Below, piece by piece: positions 42,504 through 50,610 of a stretch of DNA of 64,000 bases (within the stretch, counting starts at the first letter, position 1; each line of letters opens with the position of its first letter). The position numbers and the translations under genes were made by a program. The notes under the pieces are model-generated. The model was not told the origin of the DNA and searched no databases. It saw only the letters and a program-made list of their open reading frames with translations. This DNA is from an uncultured Clostridium sp. (GTDB taxonomy: Bacteria; Bacillota; Clostridia; Lachnospirales; Lachnospiraceae): assembly GCA_946553025.1 (NCBI GenBank), contig CAMNRM010000005.1, positions 1 through 64,000 on the forward strand, given 5' to 3'.

Positions 42504-43694
42504 ATGATTATTTTAAGAAATGCAAGACTGCTCCCTGCGTTGACGGAAGGTTTTGAAGGCAATTTCGCCGATATCATTCTGGAAGATGGCATTATCCAGG
42601 AAATCAAAGACACAAAAACCGCAAAAATCACTTCCGGGGCCAATGTCATTGACCTGACCGGAAAAACACTGCTTCCCGGCCTGATTGAAGCGCATCTTCA
42701 TCTGGACTTGTGCGGAATGAATGTCTATGAAGAAAATGTACAGCAGGAGAGCTACCGGGTGATGCGTGCACTGCGCCTGGCACAGGATAACCTGAAAATG
42801 GGCTATACAACGGTACGGGATCTGGGAGATCGGAACAACCTTGTGATCGGCATTGCCCGTGCCGTAAAAGACGGCCTTATTATGGGGCCGGACATCCTTG
42901 CCAGCGGTCAAATCCTCTCCCCGACCGAGGCAGGCAATGATTATTTTGAGGGAATGTACGCAGAGGCAGATTGCCCGGACGCTTATACCCGTGCGGTACG
43001 CCGTCAGTATCAGTTAGGTGCTGATTGGATAAAAATTATGGGAACCGGAGCCGTTATGAATCCCGGCGGCGAACCTGGAAAACCCATTATCTATGAAAAG
43101 GAATTATGCGCCGCCTGTGAAGCTGCCAGCTATGCGGGGCTTCCGGTAGCCGTCCATTGCCACGGCACAGAGGGAATTAAAATGTGTATTCGCTGCGGTG
43201 TTCGGACGGTAGAACACTCTACCCTGATGGATGAGGAATGTATCCGTATGTATAAAGCATCGGATCAATCCTTCCCGATTCCGACAATGTCCCCTATGGT
43301 AGCCTTTACCGAACATCCGGAAGGCAAACCAATCCATTATGTAGAAAAAGGAAGGCAGAGCGCCGCAAAACTCATCGAGGGGCTGCGGGCCTGCCGGGAA
43401 GCCGGTATCAAGATGGGCTGGGGATCGGATGCGGGTGTGTATGAAAACAGTCACGGAAACGGGTTATACGAATTCCGAGCCAGAGTCGAGCGCGTGGGCT
43501 TTACACCGCTGGAATGTCTGCTGCAGGCGACAAAAAACAATGCGGAAATTTTAGGCATTTCCGATACAGTCGGTACAATCGCCTGCGGAAAGAAAGCAAA
43601 TCTGGTCGCTTTTGATGGCAATCCTGATGAAAATATCGAGGTGCTAAGTCAGGTTTCTCTGGTATTAAAAGCCGGTGTGGTCGTGAACGTGTAA
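42504..43694 (+). CDS. Metal-dependent amidohydrolase (prolidase/imidazolonepropionase-like)
   Basis: This 396-residue TIM-barrel hydrolase has the metal ligands in LPGLIEAHLHLDL (HxH), a probable carboxylated Lys in GADWIKIMGTG, His in VAVHCHGTEG and RTVEHSTLM, and Asp in MGWGSDAG. The C-terminal small domain ends GKKANLVAFDGNPDENIEVL. Close types are Xaa-Pro or Xaa-Arg dipeptidases and related cyclic amidases. Substrate is not predictable. The ATG at 42504 follows GGAGG. It lies 34 bp after the MFS gene and is probably co-transcribed. Confidence 0.82.
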   Translation: MIILRNARLLPALTEGFEGNFADIILEDGIIQEIKDTKTAKITSGANVIDLTGKTLLPGLIEAHLHLDLCGMNVYEENVQQESYRVMRALRLAQDNLKMGYTTVRDLGDRNNLVIGIARAVKDGLIMGPDILASGQILSPTEAGNDYFEGMYAEADCPDAYTRAVRRQYQLGADWIKIMGTGAVMNPGGEPGKPIIYEKELCAACEAASYAGLPVAVHCHGTEGIKMCIRCGVRTVEHSTLMDEECIRMYKASDQSFPIPTMSPMVAFTEHPEGKPIHYVEKGRQSAAKLIEGLRACREAGIKMGWGSDAGVYENSHGNGLYEFRARVERVGFTPLECLLQATKNNAEILGISDTVGTIACGKKANLVAFDGNPDENIEVLSQVSLVLKAGVVVNV

Positions 43695-43765
43695 ACGGCA
43701 ACATTCGATTCTTATGCTGGCGGCTTAGAAAAAGCAGAAAATTTCCTGTCCACCGGGTTGATTTA

Positions 43766-43833
43766 AGGGCTGTTCTGTCCTTTTGCGAAAAGCAATTTCA
43801 GGCTTTAGCTGCTTTCGTAAAAAGAACAGCCCT
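43766..43833. terminator. Long hairpin between convergent genes
   Basis: AGGGCTGTTCT (43766-43776) pairs with AGAACAGCCCT (43823-43833). The inner parts CTTTTGCGAAAAGCA and TGCTTTCGTAAAAAG also pair. It probably ends both the amidohydrolase and the DUF3592 transcripts. Confidence 0.6.
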
Positions 43834-43846
43834 GCTCCGCTCAGCC

Positions 43847-44551
43847 TTACTTCTTCCATCCATCCTTTTTCCCCGCCCCATACAGCCAGGAAAGCCCCAT
43901 AATCAAAAATACCACTATCGTTATCCCAGGCCCGACAAGCAGCCAGAACATAATAAAAATCAGGAAAACAACACCTGCGACAAAAACAACAGCCCTTATC
44001 TTTCCTTTTTTCTCATCGTTCATTTTTGCCTTATTCAACAGTGTAAATACAATCACCGACAAAAAAATCACCGCACTGAAAAGACAAAAAATCACGCCCA
44101 GACGATATTGAACCTTTAAATCATAACCCTGAATATAAAATTCCTCCGGGTTTTCAGGCCGGTAGCAAATGGTCACATATTCGCGGTTTCTCAATGGCTT
44201 AGGGCTTGACCAGGTATTCGACTCGCCGATGATCCATTCATCTCCCGCCTGATATTCCACCACAGGGCTGTACGTCCTGCTGCCATGCCGCCGATGCGTC
44301 CGATAATCAATAATCCTTCCTTCCGTCACCTCGCTGCAGCTTTCTTCCCGTGCATGGGCAAAATAAAGCAGACCGGCACCAACCGCCCCAAATCCCAGGA
44401 CAAAAATCAAAAAGAACAGAACCAGAATCACTTTTCCTCCGCTCTGCTTTTTTCTTTGCTCTTCTGTTTGCTTCTTTATCTGCGCTTCTGTTTGCTTCTT
44501 TATCTGCGCTTCTGTTTGCTTCTTTATTTGTGGTTCTGTTTGCTTTTCCAT
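43847..44551 (-). CDS. DUF3592-like membrane protein with repeated N-terminus
   Basis: This 234-residue protein has four copies of KKQTEAQI (a 24-bp tandem repeat) in its first 35 residues. A membrane helix (about 43-66) follows, then an extracytoplasmic beta domain (EGRIIDYRTHRRHGSRTYSP, VVEYQAGDEW, VTICYRPENPEEFYIQGYD) like DUF3592. A hydrophobic hairpin and a last pair of helices complete it. Function is unknown. It begins directly after the nucleosidase stop (44552), so it shares that transcript. Confidence 0.65.
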   Translation of the reverse strand: MEKQTEPQIKKQTEAQIKKQTEAQIKKQTEEQRKKQSGGKVILVLFFLIFVLGFGAVGAGLLYFAHAREESCSEVTEGRIIDYRTHRRHGSRTYSPVVEYQAGDEWIIGESNTWSSPKPLRNREYVTICYRPENPEEFYIQGYDLKVQYRLGVIFCLFSAVIFLSVIVFTLLNKAKMNDEKKGKIRAVVFVAGVVFLIFIMFWLLVGPGITIVVFLIMGLSWLYGAGKKDGWKK

Positions 44552-45265
44552 TTACCTTATCCCATTCCCCTTCATCTCTTCCAGCAAAGCAGCCGTAATA
44601 TCCCTGGCTATCCCGGAAGCTTTCTGGCAATTTTCTTCAAAACATTCCACCCCGCTGTGCTCAGCTGTATCGGTAATACATCGAACAGCGATAAAGGGAA
44701 TATGATTTACATAGCACACATGGGCAATCGCGGCAGTTTCCATATCTACGGTTAAAGGCGCATAGATATCCATAATTCTCTGCCGATCTTCATCGACAAT
44801 AAATGCCTCACCGGTAACCATCCTCCCCCAAAAAACCTTATCTTTCATCTTAAGCTTTGATATAGCTTCCCTTGACAACTCTAATAAACGGCTATCTGCC
44901 TGAAAATAAATGCTTTCCATCCATGGATGAAATTCCGTTAAAATATCTTCGGCAACATCATGATATGCTATTTCGGTGGAAATTACGGTGTCGAATATAT
45001 GTAACCGGGAATCCATCCCCCCGGCACATCCCGCATTAATTACCGCATCAACACCGTACACTTCAATCAGTAATTCTGCCGCAATCGCAGCATTCACTTT
45101 TCCTACGCCCGAAAACAAAACAACCACATCCACGCCGCCTATCTTTCCTTCATAAAATTTCAGCATGGCTTTTTCACTTACCTTACATTCATCTATCTGT
45201 GAAAGAAAAGGAGCAAATTCATCATCACCTGCACACAGGATTCCTGCCTTCTTCACTTTCAGCAT
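44552..45265 (-). CDS. mtnN: 5'-methylthioadenosine/S-adenosylhomocysteine nucleosidase
   Basis: This 237-residue enzyme (Pfs) removes adenine from MTA, SAH and 5'-deoxyadenosine. Diagnostic blocks are GILCAGDDEFAPFL (in place of the usual GAMxxE), VLFSGVGKVNAAIAAELLI, VINAGCAGGMDS, DTVISTEIAYHDV, GRMVTGEAFI, LTVDMETAAIAHVCYVNHIP with the catalytic Glu, and AVRCITDTAE with the catalytic Asp. It recycles SAM by-products. Together with the MtnA-family isomerase and aldolase 10 kb away it could feed 5-deoxyribose species, though a kinase would be needed. Confidence 0.9.
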   Translation of the reverse strand: MLKVKKAGILCAGDDEFAPFLSQIDECKVSEKAMLKFYEGKIGGVDVVVLFSGVGKVNAAIAAELLIEVYGVDAVINAGCAGGMDSRLHIFDTVISTEIAYHDVAEDILTEFHPWMESIYFQADSRLLELSREAISKLKMKDKVFWGRMVTGEAFIVDEDRQRIMDIYAPLTVDMETAAIAHVCYVNHIPFIAVRCITDTAEHSGVECFEENCQKASGIARDITAALLEEMKGNGIR

Positions 45266-45301
45266 GAGAACACCTCTTTTCTTCTCCTTATTCTGTTATT
45301 T

Positions 45302-46087
45302 TTACCGGAAATCATCAAGCCTTACAATATCTTTATAAAGAATCCTGTGTTTTTCATCGAGCCAGTGATTGACATGATAATGACCGCAAAACCAGCATTG
45401 ATACTGCAGTTTCTCCTCCAGTTCATCAAAATATTGATTTAACACATCTTTTTCACAAGTGCTGTCATCATGTTCCCACACAGCGCTGTCAAATAGCTGA
45501 TCCTGCATAGAACCAGCCATACAATGGGTAATTACATAATCGACCAAATAGCCAACTTTTTCAAGATTATCACGCCCCTCCTGAAGTTCTGCCTGGGTCG
45601 GAAGTTCCTGCTCCCACCAGGATACATTTCTGACTCGATAAGGCAGACCGCTCCGAATGGCTCTTTTTTTCTCTTTATCATAGGTCGGAGAATCCCTGTC
45701 CAATATACCACCCTGGATATCATGGCTGGATGCCCCGCCAAATGTAAAAAAGCGATTTCCTTCTATCGTAAACACCTGCCCACGTTCCAAAAGGATAATC
45801 TTATCCCTTGCAATATGGCGTACCTTGCCCCCATTCCACCATTCCAGCGGATACTCGGCAATCATCGCATAATTCTCGTGATTTCCCTGTACCCAGAGAA
45901 GCTTAAACGGAAGCGCCAAAAGCCACTTTAAATCATAGGCAAATGTTTTATCCTTTGCCCATAACAGACCCAAATCACCGCATACAATCACATAATCCTC
46001 CGGCTGCAGAAAGTACGGCAGACGCATACGCTCCCGCTTTGCAAAACGCCCAAAATCACCATGACAATCACCGGTCAAATAAATCAT
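45302..46087 (-). CDS. Calcineurin-like metallophosphoesterase
   Basis: This 261-residue protein has the five phosphoesterase motifs: MIYLTGDCHGDF, VIVCGDLGLLW, VQGNHENYAMI, YVITHCMAG and WFCGHYHVN. They bind two metal ions. The substrate is unknown. It may be a Ser/Thr phosphatase or nucleotidase of the short bacterial type. It is followed 36 bp later by the nucleosidase gene on the same strand. A scar of its 3' end occurs at 41.1 kb. Confidence 0.82.
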   Translation of the reverse strand: MIYLTGDCHGDFGRFAKRERMRLPYFLQPEDYVIVCGDLGLLWAKDKTFAYDLKWLLALPFKLLWVQGNHENYAMIAEYPLEWWNGGKVRHIARDKIILLERGQVFTIEGNRFFTFGGASSHDIQGGILDRDSPTYDKEKKRAIRSGLPYRVRNVSWWEQELPTQAELQEGRDNLEKVGYLVDYVITHCMAGSMQDQLFDSAVWEHDDSTCEKDVLNQYFDELEEKLQYQCWFCGHYHVNHWLDEKHRILYKDIVRLDDFR

Positions 46088-46126
46088 TTAAGCCGCCCCC
46101 TATCCCTAATACCCGTTTAACATGCA

Positions 46127-46167
46127 GTCAGCGCAGCAAGTGCGCAGACCTGTGTGAACAGTAACCT
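46127..46167. repeat. Dispersed palindromic element, half copy 4
   Basis: AGCAAGTGCGCAGACCTGTG followed by TGAACAGTAACCTT matches the right half of the element at 10741-10776 with three changes. The left half is missing. It lies 40 bp upstream of the metallophosphoesterase start. Confidence 0.5.
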
Positions 46168-46202
46168 TATACCGTTTTACAGCCTCTATTTTTATTTAAG
46201 AC

Positions 46203-46231
46203 TTGAACATTCCTGATAAATGTGTTATATT
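46203..46231 (+). promoter_or_regulatory. Promoter of the orphan small RNA
   Basis: TTGAAC (46203-46208), 17-bp spacer, TATATT (46226-46231), on the plus strand in a gap between minus-strand genes. Confidence 0.55.
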
Positions 46232-46237
46232 TTAAGC

Positions 46238-46334
46238 ATAAAAGGAGCAACCGCCCACAAAGTGGTTGACCTCCGGGATAAGTTTTTAAGCCTACCTGTA
46301 CCGGCCAAGTAACAAGGTAGGCTTATTTATTTTC
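46238..46334 (+). ncRNA. Small RNA, type I antitoxin-like
   Basis: A transcript of about 97 nt would start near 46238. It contains a hairpin CAACCgccCAC-AAA-GTGGTTG and ends at a perfect 10-bp terminator stem (AAGCCTACCT 46288-46297, AGGTAGGCTT 46315-46324) followed by ATTTATTTT. Layout and sequence resemble antisense antitoxins that lie opposite small holin-like toxins in Clostridia. On the opposite strand only the scrap MLYKRK-stop remains beside it, so the toxin is gone or never was there. No other feature explains the gap 46088-46427. Confidence 0.5.
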
Positions 46335-46427
46335 GCTTGTACAACATTTCTTTATAAAACTTACTTAAATGGATAAATAAAGCAATTATCTTCTTTTATC
46401 AATGTACCCATCAATTATTATAAGCCC

Positions 46428-46652
46428 TTACAACTTCCTAACCGCCTCCTCAAACTCCTGCTCTGTTTCCAGGAAATGATACGGCTCATACTCCCCATAG
46501 GCGGATGGGCGGCTGATCGTTACTAACTGAATCTTATCATATCCAACTGCCCGCATTAATCTCTCCTCAAAATCTGCCAGATGCTGACCATGCTCTGTCT
46601 GCAGAGCCACACAGCCTGTATCACCGAATTTTTTTGCAATCAGATAGCACAT
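46428..46652 (-). CDS. Small conserved hypothetical protein (DUF6718-like)
   Basis: This 74-residue protein starts [20 protein letters not shown]. The ATG at 46652 is preferred because GGGAGG lies 10 bp upstream and the MCYLIAKKF start is what I recall from similar Lachnospiraceae proteins. No catalytic motif or membrane segment is visible. It overlaps the end of the RelA/SpoT-like fragment upstream by 32 bp and is probably expressed with it. Function is unknown. Confidence 0.6.
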   Translation of the reverse strand: MCYLIAKKFGDTGCVALQTEHGQHLADFEERLMRAVGYDKIQLVTISRPSAYGEYEPYHFLETEQEFEEAVRKL

Positions 46653-47073
46653 TTCCAAGTACCTCCCTAAACTCACTCTCATTTTTTATCTTACCACATT
46701 CATATTTCTGGCGCAAGCGATACCCGACTTGATTTTTGTACCCCCTCTTATATACATATTTATGAAGCCAGTTATTGAGCTGGCGGTCATAATAAGTATT
46801 GTACTGGATCTCGATAGGATAATGAAAGCTGCTTAACTGAAAATACACATGAACTCCCCGATATCCATCATCCTTTGCCTTACCAGAAGACATATCTGCC
46901 ACCCGGATATTCTCATACCCAGCCATCCGCAGGACATCCTCATAATTATCACAAAGGGTACGGAAACCCAGCACAAACGACAATCCCTCCTTCTTCAGTA
47001 TATCCTCCAAACAATCACCTTCCTGATAAAAATGATGGCCAGTCAGACCAACTCTCAGCCTGACCAGCCTCAA
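46621..47073 (-). CDS. RelA/SpoT nucleotidyltransferase-like fragment
   Basis: This frame of 150 residues contains the C-terminal part of a RelA/SpoT synthetase domain: [32 protein letters not shown] and KYVYKRGY. These follow the family pattern GYR-x-x-H ... EIQ-x-x-T ... W-x-x-H-K. The N-terminal half with the usual catalytic Asp motif is reduced to about 55 residues. The TTG at 47073 has no ribosome site and lies only 14 bp after a -10 box, so the real start may be a TTG or GTG further in. A functional alarmone synthase is unlikely. It is probably a truncated relic or a regulatory fragment. Confidence 0.5.
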   Translation of the reverse strand: MRLVRLRVGLTGHHFYQEGDCLEDILKKEGLSFVLGFRTLCDNYEDVLRMAGYENIRVADMSSGKAKDDGYRGVHVYFQLSSFHYPIEIQYNTYYDRQLNNWLHKYVYKRGYKNQVGYRLRQKYECGKIKNESEFREVLGNVLSDCKKIR

Positions 47074-47086
47074 TCAAACTAAAACC

Positions 47087-47115
47087 ATTCTACAATTACT
47101 AAAGCACCATGTCAA
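47087..47115 (-). promoter_or_regulatory. Promoter with triplicated -35 motif
   Basis: Minus-strand TTGACA (47115-47110), 17-bp spacer, TAGAAT (47092-47087). ACTTGACAT occurs three times in a row upstream (about 47109-47136). The extra copies could be binding sites or shadow -35 boxes. Confidence 0.55.
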
Positions 47116-47144
47116 GTAGCATGTCAAGTAATGTCAAGTAGCAC

Positions 47145-47193
47145 AAAAAATCAGGGCATACCAGACAAAATTGATAAGTCCGGAATGCCCTGA
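47145..47193 (-). terminator. Terminator of the GGGtGRT operon
   Basis: TCAGGGCAT (47151-47159) and ATGCCCTGA (47185-47193) form a 9-bp stem, extended by CC..GG and GAC..GTC pairs. A T-run follows on the minus strand. Confidence 0.75.
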
Positions 47194-47217
47194 AATCAAG
47201 GGTTTTTCAATGTTTAC

Positions 47218-48228
47218 TTAGAATTTTCCAGCCTCAGCCGCTTCCTGAATGCTAACCGCAACCGCTACAGTCATTCCGACCATAGGGTTGTTGCCTGCGC
47301 CGATCAGACCCATCATTTCTACGTGAGCCGGAACGGAGGAGGAACCTGCAAACTGTGCGTCGGAGTGCATACGTCCTAAGGTATCGGTCATACCGTAGGA
47401 AGCCGGGCCTGCTGCCATGTTATCCGGGTGCAGGGTACGTCCGGTGCCGCCGCCGGAAGCTACGGAGAAGTACTTCTTTCCTGCTTCGTTTCTTTCCTTC
47501 TTATAGGTACCTGCTACCGGGTGCTGGAAACGGGTCGGGTTGGTGGAGTTTCCGGTGATGGAAACATCTACATTTTCCTTCCACATAATGGCAACGCCCT
47601 CAGGAACGCTGTTTGCGCCGTAGCAGTTTACCTTTGCACGAAGTCCCTCGGAGTAAGCGATTCTCTCTACTTCCTTTACGGTGTTCGTGTAAGGATCATA
47701 TTCGGTTTCCACAAAGGTAAAGCCGTTAATACGGGAAATAATCTTTGCTGCGTCCTTGCCAAGACCGTTTAAGATAACGCGCAGAGGTTTCTGACGAACC
47801 TTGTTGGCCTTTTCAGCGATACCGATAGCACCCTCTGCTGCGGCAAAGGACTCATGTCCTGCCAGGAAGCAGAAACAGTCGGTGTCCTCTTCCAGAAGCA
47901 TTTTTCCTAAATTACCATGTCCTAAACCAACCTTACGGGTATCGGCTACAGAACCTGGGATACAGAAAGCCTGTAAGCCCTCGCCAATGGCTGCTGCTGC
48001 GTCAGCGGCCTTTTTGCAGCCCTTCTTGATGGCAATTGCCGCGCCTACCGTGTAAGCCCAGCAGGCATTCTCAAAACAAATCGGCTGGATTTTCTTTACC
48101 TGGTCGTAAACATTCAGGCCGGCATCCTTCGTAATTTTCTCTGCTTCTTCCAGGGAAGCAATGCCATAGCTATTTAATACGTCATTGATTTTATCAATAC
48201 GTCTTTCAAATGATTCAAATAAAGCCAT
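47218..48228 (-). CDS. GGGtGRT protein
   Basis: This 336-residue protein carries the motif that names the family, SVASGGGTGRTLHPDNMA, near residue 262. Other conserved stretches are CFLAGHESFAAAEGAIGIAE, NGLGKDAAKIISRINGF, GNSTNPTRFQHPVAGTYKKE and HVEMMGLIGAGNNPMVGMTV. The family is conserved in anaerobic Firmicutes and always, as far as I know, beside an iron-sulfur scaffold-like gene, as here. No biochemical role is established. Codon use (frequent GTT/GCA/AAC, few rare codons) suggests high expression. The start has AGGAGGAGG. Confidence 0.85.
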   Translation of the reverse strand: MALFESFERRIDKINDVLNSYGIASLEEAEKITKDAGLNVYDQVKKIQPICFENACWAYTVGAAIAIKKGCKKAADAAAAIGEGLQAFCIPGSVADTRKVGLGHGNLGKMLLEEDTDCFCFLAGHESFAAAEGAIGIAEKANKVRQKPLRVILNGLGKDAAKIISRINGFTFVETEYDPYTNTVKEVERIAYSEGLRAKVNCYGANSVPEGVAIMWKENVDVSITGNSTNPTRFQHPVAGTYKKERNEAGKKYFSVASGGGTGRTLHPDNMAAGPASYGMTDTLGRMHSDAQFAGSSSVPAHVEMMGLIGAGNNPMVGMTVAVAVSIQEAAEAGKF

Positions 48229-48247
48229 CTTTTACGTCCTCCTCCTC

Positions 48248-48940
48248 TTATTCTTTCCGTGGGTCGATAATCTTAACTGCATCATCAACACGGCCGTACT
48301 GTCCACATGCTTTTTCATAAGCCGTATTCGGATCGTCGCCCTTCTTAATGAAATCAGTCATCTTGCCAAGGCTTACGAATTTGTAGCCGATAATCTGATC
48401 ATCTTTGTCAAGAGCAATACCGGTAACATAGCCTTCTGCCATTTCCAGATAACGAGGACCTTTCTTTAATGTACCGTACATTGTACCAACCTGGCTTCTG
48501 AGGCCCTTGCCCAGATCTTCAAGACCTGCGCCGATCGGCAGACCATCCTCAGAAAATGCACTCTGGGTACGTCCATAAACGATCTGTAAGAACAGTTCTC
48601 TCATCGCGGTATTGATTGCATCGCAAACCAGGTCCGTGTTTAACGCTTCCATCACGGTTAAACCGGGAAGAATCTCTGCTGCCATCGCTGCGGAGTGAGT
48701 CATACCAGAACATCCAATGGTTTCAACTAGCGCTTCCTGAATAATACCTTCCTTAACATTCAGCGTCAGCTTACAGGCACCCTGCTGAGGAGCACACCAG
48801 CCTATACCGTGTGTCAGACCGGAAATATCTTTAACTTCTTTTGCCTGAACCCATTTTGCTTCTTCTGGGATCGGAGCACAGCCATGATGTACACCCTGCG
48901 CTACGGTACACATTTCTTCAACTTCTTTTGAATAAATCAT
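48248..48940 (-). CDS. Iron-sulfur scaffold-like partner of the GGGtGRT protein
   Basis: This 230-residue protein has an IscU/NifU-like part with cysteines in MCTVAQGVHHGC, GWCAPQQGACKL and VETIGCSGMTHSAAMAAEIL, the last being like a scaffold cluster site. The second half (SQVGTMYGTLKKGPRYLEMA, GKMTDFIKKGDDPNTAYEKA) is special to this family. It lies 19 bp upstream of the GGGtGRT gene in a two-gene operon ending in a strong terminator. The ATG at 48940 follows GAAAGGAG. The pair probably assembles or uses an iron-sulfur or other cofactor. Confidence 0.82.
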   Translation of the reverse strand: MIYSKEVEEMCTVAQGVHHGCAPIPEEAKWVQAKEVKDISGLTHGIGWCAPQQGACKLTLNVKEGIIQEALVETIGCSGMTHSAAMAAEILPGLTVMEALNTDLVCDAINTAMRELFLQIVYGRTQSAFSEDGLPIGAGLEDLGKGLRSQVGTMYGTLKKGPRYLEMAEGYVTGIALDKDDQIIGYKFVSLGKMTDFIKKGDDPNTAYEKACGQYGRVDDAVKIIDPRKE

Positions 48941-49149
48941 GTGTTAAAACTCCTTTCAATTATGTAGTTTTCAATGCTCTTGCCCGTAAGAAAGTGATAA
49001 TCGTTAAACCATTCACAATCCTACCCTGTACCTCAAGTGCTTACTACATTTTCTCACAAAATTCTTATTTCGTCTATATGTTTTTTGCACAAATTAAGCA
49101 TTTTTTTATTCTCACAAATTTCCAATTGACAGAAAAATAACAGCAATCC

Positions 49150-50508
49150 CTAACCTGCCGCCCCCGGCTCCCGCAAAAGCCGCCGCAAAACGCCCAGGTA
49201 ATAGACAAAGAAAAGCACGCCTTTTAACATACTGGACACGGTAAAGGCCCACCAGATTCCGTTTAACCCCAGCATTTTCCCAAAGACCATGGCAAAGGGA
49301 ATCCGCGCAGTCGTCAGGACAATGGTAATCACGGAACACTGGAGGGTCTTTCCCTGCCCGGACAATGCGCCCACCGTCATCAGTTCGATGCACATAAACA
49401 TCTGGCTGTAGCCGAGCACGCGCAGGTATTCCATGCCAAGCAAGACAACCTCCGGTTCATGGATAAACACCGACATCACCGGGCGGCGTCCAAACACCAG
49501 CACGGCGGTCGTAAGGCAGCCCCAAATAAAGACAATCGCCGCGGCGGTCATATAGCCGTTTTTTACCCGCTTATACTGCTTTCCGCCGAAATTTTGCCCG
49601 ACAAAGGCATTAATCGCCGTGCCAAAGCCCTCTGCCGTCGTCCAGGAGATGGATTCAATCTGGCTTCCCACACGCAGTACGGCAACTGCGGCATCGCCCC
49701 ACACAGCGACAAAACGGGTTAAAATCATGGATATCGAACAGTAAACCATGGACTGAAACCCTGAGGGAAGCCCGATCTTAACTATCGTAGCCAAAAACCG
49801 CGCCGGAACCCGCCTTATCAGGCGCACAAAGGGAAAGAGCACCGGGTCGTTTTTCCTGAAATACAAAAGCACCAGCATAACCATCCCCTGTGCCGAAACG
49901 GTTGCAATCGCCGCGCCGACCGCTTCCAGCCGCGGAAAAGGTCCCAGACCCAAAATCAGCACCGGGTCCAGCACCATATTTGCCCCCATGCCAATACAGT
50001 TTGCCAAAAAAGGCGTCCTGCTGTTCCCCGCCGCCGTGTACAGCCCGGTCAGGGTCTGGTTCATAAAAGAAAAGATAATCAGCCCGCAGGTAATCCGCAG
50101 ATAGCGCACGGCGTCGGCGATAATCGCAGGACTGGAAAGCCCCAGAAAGCCAATCAGTTCCCAGGCAAACAGATTTACCATAAGGGCAAACAAAACCGCC
50201 AGAAAAAGGGTAAGCTGCAAAGCACCGCCGGCATAAAAACCGGCGGCCTCCTTATTTCCTTCTCCTATGGCGTGTGCTGCTTTAATCTGTCCTCCCATCC
50301 TGGCAATCGTGACCAGCCCGGAGGACAGCCACATATACATCCCGGCTGCCCCCACTGCCGCCACCGCATCGCTCCCCACTTGCCCTATCCAGGCCATATC
50401 GGTGAGATTATACGCCGTCTGCACCAGCGAAGTTGCCATAATCGGCAGGGCAAGCGCAGTCAGCGAAGGAAGAATTTTCCCATGGAGCAAGTCAATATTT
50501 TGATTCAT
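49150..50508 (-). CDS. MATE-family efflux transporter
   Basis: This 452-residue membrane protein has about 12 segments in two MatE halves: ALALPIMATSLVQTAYNLTD, MAWIGQVGSDAVAAVGAAGM, and in the second half IGLPSGFQSMVYCSISMILT and EGFGTAINAFVGQNFGGKQY. It differs clearly from the first MATE protein in this window (15.5-16.9 kb), so it is not a recent duplicate. Substrate is unknown. It lies downstream of aspS on the same strand, 100 bp away. Confidence 0.9.
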   Translation of the reverse strand: MNQNIDLLHGKILPSLTALALPIMATSLVQTAYNLTDMAWIGQVGSDAVAAVGAAGMYMWLSSGLVTIARMGGQIKAAHAIGEGNKEAAGFYAGGALQLTLFLAVLFALMVNLFAWELIGFLGLSSPAIIADAVRYLRITCGLIIFSFMNQTLTGLYTAAGNSRTPFLANCIGMGANMVLDPVLILGLGPFPRLEAVGAAIATVSAQGMVMLVLLYFRKNDPVLFPFVRLIRRVPARFLATIVKIGLPSGFQSMVYCSISMILTRFVAVWGDAAVAVLRVGSQIESISWTTAEGFGTAINAFVGQNFGGKQYKRVKNGYMTAAAIVFIWGCLTTAVLVFGRRPVMSVFIHEPEVVLLGMEYLRVLGYSQMFMCIELMTVGALSGQGKTLQCSVITIVLTTARIPFAMVFGKMLGLNGIWWAFTVSSMLKGVLFFVYYLGVLRRLLREPGAAG

Positions 50509-50610
50509 TTTATCATCCTAGTCTTTTCTTTCCAAAATTCTTTTATCCCGATGGAATACAGCCATCCCATCCCGTCCTTAAATGTCCGCTTCTTCCATTC
50601 CATCTTGTCT

